Source: Rhizobiales bacterium 62-17
GTDB taxonomy: Bacteria > Pseudomonadota > Alphaproteobacteria > Rhizobiales > Beijerinckiaceae
Direction of reading: 5' to 3'
Assembly (NCBI GenBank): GCA_001898965.1
Contig: MKVW01000006.1
Coordinates: 174,882 to 238,881, forward strand
Length of the DNA stretch: 64,000 bases
Position 1 is the stretch's first letter. The number at the start of each line of letters is the position of its first letter. The notes beneath the pieces were generated by a model that made no database searches, had not been told where the DNA came from, and saw only the letters and a program-made list of their open reading frames with translations. Position numbers and translations under genes: made by a program. This document shows, piece by piece, positions 58,504-64,000 of the stretch.

Positions 58504-59940
58504 ATGGCCCGCATTCCCTATAGCCGCGTCGTCGATGTGACGGTGACGCGGGAAGACCGCTTTGCCTCGGCGCAGGGCTTTTCCACCGCGCTGCTGCTAA
58601 CGTCGACCAGCATCATTGGTCAGCTCGATGCCACCCGCCGCACCAAGCTCTATGCGACGATCGAGGAAGTCGCCGTTGATTGGCTGCCGATCACCGAGGA
58701 ATACAAGGCGGCGCAACGCTTCTTCCAGGCGCGGGTGCGTCCGCCGGCGTTGAAATTTGGTTATTTCAATCCGGCCGGCCCTTTCGCCGCCGAACTCGAC
58801 ACGCTCTATGCTGCCGATCCCGACTGGTATTGGGGCCTGCATTTAAAGGCATTGAATGACACGGCCAATCAGCGCGCGCTCGCCGATTGGGCCGAGGGCC
58901 GCAATGTCATCTTCGGCCTCGATTCCAACGATCCTGACACCGAGACGCCGACGGCTGTACCCGATGCCAGTGCCACGGTGACGATGACCATTGCTTCGCC
59001 CGGCGTCATCACCTGGAATGCCCATGGTCTTGCTGCCGGCGATCCGGTGCGTTTGGCGACCACCGGTGCGCTACCGACGGGCCTCACCGCCGGCACGATC
59101 TATTACGTGGCGGCGACTCCGGCGCCCGCCGCCAACACATTCTCACTGGCCGCCACAGCCGGTGGCACCGCCATCGCCACCACGGGCACGCAGAGCGGCA
59201 CGCACACCGCCACCGCGCCGAAATTTGGCGGTTCCATCGCCGAATATTGCGAGAGCAAAAGCTATGACCGCTCGCCGGTGTTCTACCACACCTATCCCGA
59301 TAGCTATCTGGCTGCCGCCGCCTGGGGCTATGCCGCCGGCCGCAATCTCGACCGTTCGAACTATGCGCTGGCGCGGCGCGGCCGCATCGACAGCGGCCAG
59401 GCCTATACGCTGAAGTTCAAGAATCTGCCGGGCGTCACAGCCCTCAACAAATCCTCCGCCGTGGTGCAGGCTATCACCGGCTTCGTGCCTTCGCTGGGCG
59501 TGCAGGGCGACGCCGGCCACGCCGCCAATTGCTATGTCAACATCGGCGGGCTCGACATGCTGCTGGAAGGCACGGTGCCGAGCCGCGCTTTCATCGACGA
59601 AATTCACGCCACCGACTGGATGCGGGCGCGCATGCAGGAGAGCGTTCTGTCGCTCCTCGCCAATGCGCCGCGCGTGCCGATGACCAATACGGGCGTTGGC
59701 TATCTGATCTCGGGAGGTGTGGAGCCGCCGCTGCGCCGCGCTTTCGCTGCTGGCATCATCGCCGACACGGTCGATCCCGCGTCCGGCGATCTGGTGCCGG
59801 CCTTCGAGACCGAAGTGGACGACGTTCTGTCGATCCCCGTGGCGCAGCGGCGCAATCGCATCGCACCCGATATCAAAGTGCGCTTCCGCTATGCCGGCGC
59901 AGTTCACTTCGCGTCCGTCACCATGACCATGCAGTTTTAA
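58504..59940 (+). CDS. Contractile tail sheath (DUF3383) with inserted domain
   Basis: 478 residues. DVTVTREDRFASAQGFSTALLLTST, TIEEVAVDWLPITEEYKAAQRFFQ and DYWGLHLKALN are DUF3383 sheath elements; TNTGVGYLISGGVEPPLRRAF is the C-terminal block. About residues 148-238 form an insertion (VITWNAHGLAAGDPVRLATTGALPTGLTAGTIYYVAATP...SGTHTAT) that resembles a repeat module found on other phage tail proteins. It is the contractile outer tube. The gene is followed by a 151-bp palindromic repeat. Confidence 0.87.
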   Translation: MARIPYSRVVDVTVTREDRFASAQGFSTALLLTSTSIIGQLDATRRTKLYATIEEVAVDWLPITEEYKAAQRFFQARVRPPALKFGYFNPAGPFAAELDTLYAADPDWYWGLHLKALNDTANQRALADWAEGRNVIFGLDSNDPDTETPTAVPDASATVTMTIASPGVITWNAHGLAAGDPVRLATTGALPTGLTAGTIYYVAATPAPAANTFSLAATAGGTAIATTGTQSGTHTATAPKFGGSIAEYCESKSYDRSPVFYHTYPDSYLAAAAWGYAAGRNLDRSNYALARRGRIDSGQAYTLKFKNLPGVTALNKSSAVVQAITGFVPSLGVQGDAGHAANCYVNIGGLDMLLEGTVPSRAFIDEIHATDWMRARMQESVLSLLANAPRVPMTNTGVGYLISGGVEPPLRRAFAAGIIADTVDPASGDLVPAFETEVDDVLSIPVAQRRNRIAPDIKVRFRYAGAVHFASVTMTMQF

Positions 59941-59960
59941 CAGGCTGTGGAAAATCCTTG

Positions 59961-60111
59961 GTGTCATCCCCGACAGCCGCATAGCGGCTGAGCGGGGATC
60001 CAGGGCAAGAGGCTAAATGCTGATCGAAACTGCGGCTTGCTGCCGTTACGCAAGGTTTTACCGCTTGCCCCTGGATTCCCGCTCGCGCCTTGGGCGCGTC
60101 GGGAATGACAC
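59961..60111. repeat. REP-like composite palindromic element between sheath and tube genes
   Basis: GTGTCATCCCCGAC (59961-59974) and GTCGGGAATGACAC (60098-60111) are outer arms with one mismatch; inside are small hairpins AGCCGC-AT-AGCGGCT and GCGCC-TTG-GGCGC, and GAGCGGGGATCCAGGG at 59990-60005 pairs with CCCTGGATTCCCGCTC at 60069-60084. The whole 151-bp block folds into a cruciform with a 48-base centre. Its style is that of genome-wide dispersed palindromes seen in this order. Confidence 0.75.
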
Positions 60112-60158
60112 GGAGGTCAACAAGCCAAAATCCAATGAAAGTTTGAGGAGAAGAGGCA

Positions 60159-60614
60159 ATGGCCCAGGATAGCGCGCCGTTCGGCACGTATAGTATGGAC
60201 AATGTGGCGCTGCATATCGATGGCGCCCGCGTCACCGGCTTTGGCGATGGCGACGATGTGATCAACATCGAGCGCAACACCGATCTTGGCACGCCGCAGA
60301 TCGGCGCCGATGGCGCCTCGGTTCTGTCGATCTCAGCCGATCGCAGCGCCAAGCTCACCCTGAAACTGCTGCAGACCAGCCCGATGAACCAGTTTCTGCA
60401 GAACAAGGTGGCGCGCATGCGCGCTGGCGGCCTCACCGCGCTGACCTTTCCCGTCGGCTTCGTCGACATGTCGAACGGCGAAAGCGGCGGCTGCACTCAG
60501 GCTCTCGTCATGCAGGAAGGCATGCCGCAGAAGGGCAAAAACGCGTCCGAGCGCGAATGGGTGCTCTTTTGTCCCTGCTGGGAGCCGGGCAGCGTTGATG
60601 TGGTGAGGGGCTGA
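60159..60614 (+). CDS. Tail tube protein (DUF3277)
   Basis: 151 residues after GAGGAGAAGAGG. FGTYSMDNVALHIDGARVTGFGDGDDVINIERNTDLGTPQIGADG is the DUF3277 N-terminal block, and a DNA-like Cys-rich end (FCPCWEPGSVDVVRG) is unusual. It builds the inner tube inside the sheath. A 4-base-range overlap ties it to the chaperone gene. Confidence 0.86.
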   Translation: MAQDSAPFGTYSMDNVALHIDGARVTGFGDGDDVINIERNTDLGTPQIGADGASVLSISADRSAKLTLKLLQTSPMNQFLQNKVARMRAGGLTALTFPVGFVDMSNGESGGCTQALVMQEGMPQKGKNASEREWVLFCPCWEPGSVDVVRG

Positions 60615-61021
60615 TGGCTGAGAAGCGGATCGGGAAGCACGTCTACAAGTTCGATGAAATCTGCGGCTGGGATGCTTTCGATCTGGCCGATCTCGCCGTC
60701 GAAATTCTGGTGCCCTTCGCCGATATTATCGAGTCCATGGTGAAGAACGACAAGGCGTCCGCGCCAGAGGGAGAGGCGGCCTTCGTGCGCGCCTTCTCGC
60801 TGGCGATCCGCAATCGCAACACCCCGGCGATACGGCAAATCATGGAACGTCTGCTGGCCGATTGTCGGGTCGATGGCGAGCCGGTGGTGGTGGGCGTGAA
60901 ACCGGCGACCTTGGACGAGATCATCGCCGTCAGCGCCTTCGCGGCGGAGGTGCAGTTCTCCCGTTTTTTCGCCGCCGGCGCGCTCAACAAAGTGCTTCAG
61001 CAGGTGGGGAAAGCCTCCTGA
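60614..61021 (+). CDS. Tail assembly chaperone (short frame)
   Basis: 135 residues. RIGKHVYKFDEICGWDAFDLADLAVEILVPFADIIESMVKNDKASAPEGEAAFVRAFSLAIRNRN is typical of the first reading frame of contractile tail chaperones. It starts with a 1-bp overlap with the tube gene. The DNA beyond its stop codes in the -1 frame for a further conserved segment, suggesting a longer product. Confidence 0.8.
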   Translation: MAEKRIGKHVYKFDEICGWDAFDLADLAVEILVPFADIIESMVKNDKASAPEGEAAFVRAFSLAIRNRNTPAIRQIMERLLADCRVDGEPVVVGVKPATLDEIIAVSAFAAEVQFSRFFAAGALNKVLQQVGKAS

Positions 61022-61224
61022 CGGCCGATGAAGCGCGCCGGATCGCTCCCAACGCTGCCCATCGCATCATGGCCTGGCGGCCGATCATGGCCGATCCACC
61101 ACTGTATAGCGTGGCGGATGTGCGGACATTGACGTTGAGCGAAATGCTTGATGCCAATGAAATCCTCGATCTTCGCAATGCTTTGTCTGCCCGGGCGATG
61201 GAACGGGCGCAGCGAAAGGGATGA
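61006..61224 (+). CDS. C-terminal extension of tail chaperone, probable -1 frameshift product
   Basis: The -1 frame opens across GGGGAAAG near the end of the short frame and continues through SLLTADEARRIAPNAAHRIMAWRPIMADPPLYSVADVRTLTLSEMLDANEILDLRNALSARAMERAQRKG. WRP...ADPPLYS...MLDANE is a common ending of long chaperone forms. The first in-frame ATG (61069) has no ribosome site, so frameshifting is preferred. The zero frame reads GTG GGG AAA, with four G before the A run. Confidence 0.6.
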   Translation, partial: GESLLTADEARRIAPNAAHRIMAWRPIMADPPLYSVADVRTLTLSEMLDANEILDLRNALSARAMERAQRKG

Positions 61225-61228
61225 CTTG

Positions 61229-61411
61229 ATGACGTGTGAACCTTGCGCACGCGCCCGTCGGGCCTTGGCGGAGGCTGGGCGCCACGCTAAGGCGGGGCAG
61301 TTTGGGCAGGCCTTACGGCAAGTTCCAGAGATTGCCGATGCGTTGGTGGAGAAGACGGAGGCTCGGCGAGTGCGAGACCAAATGCGGCAACTGGCCCGCG
61401 ATAAGCGGTAA
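61229..61411 (+). CDS. Small phage protein with CxxC, unknown
   Basis: 60 residues, MTCEPCARARRALAEAGRHAKAGQFGQ, starting 4 bp after the frameshift product ends. A C-x2-C motif opens a highly charged helical protein. No family recognised. Confidence 0.6.
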   Translation: MTCEPCARARRALAEAGRHAKAGQFGQALRQVPEIADALVEKTEARRVRDQMRQLARDKR

Positions 61412-61428
61412 GCGAATAGGAGCGGCAG

Positions 61429-63000
61429 GTGGTTGTTGAAGAACTCGTCGCCAATGTCGGTTTCAAAGTTCAGGGCTTGGGCGAGCTCAGGCAATTTGAA
61501 GATGCGTTAAAGTCAGTTGCGAACCTTGCGAAGGGCCTTTCAGGGGCAACGGGTTCAGGTGGATCGAATGCCGGCTTTGCCGGATTGAGCCAAAAGCTCC
61601 AGAAAATTGGCGCGGCGCTGGATAAATTCGACGTCGCAGCGATTTCTGGTCTCGCGGGTCGCGTAAGAAACGATATTAGTACAATCAAATCGGCGTCCGG
61701 CTCTTGGGCAGGAATTGGCAATATCGCGGGGCAGATCGTCGAAAGATTTGGCCCTGGTGTCGCAGCGGTGGCCCATCTTGTGACTGAGCTAACGCAGGCG
61801 GGGATTGAGGCCGCGACCCTGCGTAGTCGGTTGCAGATCAGCGCCCAAGGCAAGGGAACAAGCGCTGCCCAGCTCGATGACCTGTCTCGCATGTACGAGT
61901 CGATGGGGCTGACAGCAGCAGATGCCGAGAAGCAGTTTGGGAGTTTCGCGGGCGAGCTAAATCGGAGCCTCGATAATGGCAAGACGCCTGATTTTCTAAC
62001 AGAATTGGGTGTCAATCCGCAGGTAGGGAATGAGCGGCGCGATACCGCCGAGGTGATGACGGAAGCGCTTTCTGTTCTAGCCAACCGTATCGCTAAGAAT
62101 CAGGAAGCTTCGGCTCGTCCCCAATCGGCCGGAGAAAGCAAGAGACTTGCGGACGAACGAGACGAGCTTTGGAAGCTGATACGCTCGAAGTTCGGCGATG
62201 AAACGCTTGGAATAATGAAAAAAGGCGGAGGGGCTGCTGCTTGGGAGCAAGCCAGGAAAGAAGGAACGTCTCGTCGGCCATCAGAAACAGAAGCGGACAG
62301 GGAGCAGAACGCCCGTGTCAGCGCAGCGGCGGCGAAATTGCAGCAACAATTAGGTGCGTTCGCTGACGCATCGCAGAGATTTGCCATAACGATCGCAGAC
62401 AATCTTCTGCCGCCGATTATCTCTGTTGTTGATAAAGTAACGTCGCTGGCCAGGGCAGTAGGTCTCCTTCCGAAATCTGCCGAGGAATTGCAATCGGAAC
62501 AGGACGCTCGCAACGCCAAACAGCAACAGCTTGAGCGCCTGGATGGGATGGGCGCTGAGTATTCGGGTACGATCGAGGCTGCTCGACGGCTTCGCGGGTC
62601 GGCAGAAGTAGGGGCGGCTGAAGCAGGTCCTGTAGCTAATCTTGCAGACGTGATTGCAAGACGAAAGAACGACATCAATCGGCATAGCGACCCGAATACT
62701 CGTGCCCGGCTTGAAGGGCAGCTCTCGGGATTGTACCAGAGCCTGAAGGCGGCGATCGATGCTTTTCTTAAAGTCCGTCCTGACACTGTCCAAAGCTTGA
62801 GCCAGGATACACTAGGTAAGAGAGCCGACGTTACAAATAGCGATTTTGCCAACGACCAGCGCACGATACATATCTCTGTGACGGCTAATTTAAACGAAAA
62901 GGATATCGCGGCTGTCGTGCAGCGCGCAGTAGTTTCAAGCCAGGCCAGTATTCCCAAAGGATGGATGGTGGCTACTCTTGGCAATGTTGCGTCAGCATAG
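61429..63000 (+). CDS. Tail tape-measure protein (short)
   Basis: 523 residues from GTG 61429 with AGGAG 7 bases upstream. Long helical sequence with repeated coiled-coil-like segments (VANVGFKVQGLGELRQFEDALKSVANLAKGLSGATGSGG, ALVTELTQAGIEAATLRSRLQIS). Central hydrophobic FAITIADNLLPPIISVVDKVTSLARAVGLLP would be the membrane-active region. Tape-measure length implies a tail of moderate length, which fits a small contractile tail. Order after the chaperone supports the call. Confidence 0.8.
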   Translation: MVVEELVANVGFKVQGLGELRQFEDALKSVANLAKGLSGATGSGGSNAGFAGLSQKLQKIGAALDKFDVAAISGLAGRVRNDISTIKSASGSWAGIGNIAGQIVERFGPGVAAVAHLVTELTQAGIEAATLRSRLQISAQGKGTSAAQLDDLSRMYESMGLTAADAEKQFGSFAGELNRSLDNGKTPDFLTELGVNPQVGNERRDTAEVMTEALSVLANRIAKNQEASARPQSAGESKRLADERDELWKLIRSKFGDETLGIMKKGGGAAAWEQARKEGTSRRPSETEADREQNARVSAAAAKLQQQLGAFADASQRFAITIADNLLPPIISVVDKVTSLARAVGLLPKSAEELQSEQDARNAKQQQLERLDGMGAEYSGTIEAARRLRGSAEVGAAEAGPVANLADVIARRKNDINRHSDPNTRARLEGQLSGLYQSLKAAIDAFLKVRPDTVQSLSQDTLGKRADVTNSDFANDQRTIHISVTANLNEKDIAAVVQRAVVSSQASIPKGWMVATLGNVASA

Positions 63001-63090
63001 CCATCTACGCCATATGTTTTAGTTGCGAATTTTCTTTCCTTTTCGATATTGCCGCGATTATTCTTGGATGCTCGAATATGAGGAGCGGAC

Positions 63091-63591
63091 ATGCGCGGGT
63101 TGATGTGGGGCGTTTCTATCGCAGCGATGGCTTTCAATGGAGTGTCTCAGGCGCAACAATCCTTGCCCAAGGAGGAACTGAGAGTACTGGCAGGCACAAT
63201 GAAAGCGGCGTCGACGTTCTCATGGGGACAGATGCATAGTTTAACAAGTTGCTTAAAGCAGCCCGCAGAGGTGGACAGGATTGTCTGTCTTAAGCGGGAG
63301 ATTGGTGCCGAGAAAGCCAAATTCGATTCGATGATGGATGGCGTTGAGAGAATAAGGCCGTTGCAATTGTCTAAGTCGAAGCTGATCAAAGGTGCTGCTG
63401 AAGCCGTACTGGTTATTGCCGATGACGTCGTGCTTATTCGGGATCTTCTGGAGATATGCTCTCGGAAGCTGGTCGCGAGGGATCAGCTAACCTGCCTGAG
63501 CGAGGTTGACGATATTCAAGGCTCTGCCGTAATTGGTACCCTGCGCATGGCAGATCCTGTCCTGACTATGCTGCAATCTCTAACAGAATGA
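63091..63591 (+). CDS. Exported protein of unknown function within the tail operon
   Basis: 166 residues with a signal peptide (MWGVSIAAMAFNGVSQAQQ). Four Cys in the mature part (SLTSCLKQPAEVDRIVCLKR, EICSRKLVARDQLTCLSEV) could form disulfides in the periplasm. It is placed between the tape-measure and baseplate genes, where a secreted protein is not expected; it may be a cargo gene affecting superinfection or the host surface. Confidence 0.62.
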   Translation: MRGLMWGVSIAAMAFNGVSQAQQSLPKEELRVLAGTMKAASTFSWGQMHSLTSCLKQPAEVDRIVCLKREIGAEKAKFDSMMDGVERIRPLQLSKSKLIKGAAEAVLVIADDVVLIRDLLEICSRKLVARDQLTCLSEVDDIQGSAVIGTLRMADPVLTMLQSLTE

Positions 63592-63708
63592 TGGTTGCAG
63601 AAGCAGATTGAAGCGGTCCGCATCTAGCCACTGCCATCGGCTCTGTTTGTTGCTTTCCCCGCCGCCATTGCGGCGCCCGAGTGATTATTTGATCCATAAG
63701 AGGTTTCC

Positions 63709-64000
63709 ATGCCCTGCGTCATCTTGCGTGACATTGGCGGCGTCGTGGTCGATGTCGTGTTGAAAGAGAGCATCGAAGCGGCCATGGAAGTGCCGGAACA
63801 TCCGGTCGAGAGCGGTGCCAAGATCGCCGATCATGCCTGGCGGACGCCGACTTCGGCGAGCCTGGAATGTGTCAGTCTCGACGTGATGGGCACCTATGAA
63901 GCCCTCTTTGCCGTGATGAAAGAGGCCGAGCCGTTCTCTATCGTCACCGGCTTCACCGTTCTCGACAATATGCTGATCGAAAAGCTGGCGCCCGAGCGCG
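63709..64000 (+). CDS. Baseplate / distal tail protein, N-terminal part
   Basis: 97 visible codons of a longer gene cut by the window edge. AAGAGG lies 5 bases before the ATG. VILRDIGGVVVDVVLKESIEAAMEVPEHPVESGAKIADHAWRTPTSASLECV is the Dit/baseplate-hub type opening (hydrophobic start, then EHPVE.GA.I.DH). The centre and C-terminus are outside the window. Confidence 0.7.
   Translation, partial: MPCVILRDIGGVVVDVVLKESIEAAMEVPEHPVESGAKIADHAWRTPTSASLECVSLDVMGTYEALFAVMKEAEPFSIVTGFTVLDNMLIEKLAPER

Larger units (their letters stand above)
45759..64000. mobile_element. Prophage of contractile-tail (myovirus) type, right end outside window
   Basis: The region runs from a leftward S24 repressor through an early operon, two cargo genes, packaging, head, connector, tail sheath, tube, chaperone, tape-measure and baseplate genes in the normal order. 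The DUF2184-capsid/DUF3383-sheath/DUF3277-tube set is typical of one group of myophages. No integrase or attachment site is visible, so the true left end may lie a little left of 45759. Reading frames appear intact, and it may be functional. Confidence 0.9.

Noticed and set aside
62100-63137. Leftward 345-codon frame opposite the tape-measure gene
   Set aside because: Ser/Arg-rich antisense shadow without domain or ribosome site; the rightward frame fits phage gene order.

Overview
The window reads as chromosomal DNA of an alphaproteobacterium of the order Hyphomicrobiales. The evidence is an Omp2b/RopA-type porin (16464-17924), an IalB-family protein, a GcrA-type cell-cycle regulator carried by a prophage, a MetA of the alphaproteobacterial kind, and wing-HTH/TPR regulator architecture common in this order. 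No rRNA, tRNA, CRISPR array or insertion sequence was recognised.

Bases 1-20500 look like an accessory catabolic region. It holds an HpaB-like flavin monooxygenase with a MarR regulator and a palindromic operator, an MFS carrier, a phytanoyl-CoA-dioxygenase-like protein, and an operon of an AprA/FrdA-like flavoprotein, a two-cluster ferredoxin and an SsuABC-like ABC importer. Next come a VanA-like Rieske oxygenase divergent from a GntR regulator with repeated GGGATCCC palindromes, a secreted protein with two HxT motifs, an SDR protein with His in place of the catalytic Tyr, a TPR regulator, the porin, and a Rieske oxygenase plus Tat-exported Bug/TctC-type binding protein under a LysR regulator. 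None of the three oxygenases has a dedicated reductase beside it.

Bases 21500-45750 are mostly ordinary chromosome: DUF2235 hydrolase, IalB, an autotransporter, small stress and membrane proteins, adenosine deaminase, an orphan Rieske Fe-S protein of the bc1 type, metA, DoxX/HxlR genes, glutathione transferase, leuA, a patatin lipoprotein, a two-component system and a Bcr/CflA exporter. Two RNA-level control regions stand out: a structured leader with its own promoter in front of metA, and a short Leu-rich reading frame with alternative hairpins in front of leuA.

From about 45759 to the right edge lies a prophage of contractile-tail (myovirus) type. It begins with a leftward S24/XRE repressor and an operator cluster, followed by a rightward early operon that includes GcrA. 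Two cargo genes and a pair of 60-bp repeats come next, then the packaging and head genes (terminase, DUF1073-type portal, DUF2213-type protease, cement protein, DUF2184-type capsid), the connectors, sheath (DUF3383), tube (DUF3277), a probable frameshifted tail chaperone, a short tape measure and the start of a baseplate gene. The integrase, lysis genes and right end lie outside the window. A 151-bp palindromic repeat sits between the sheath and tube genes. All family names come from reading the translations; no database search was possible.
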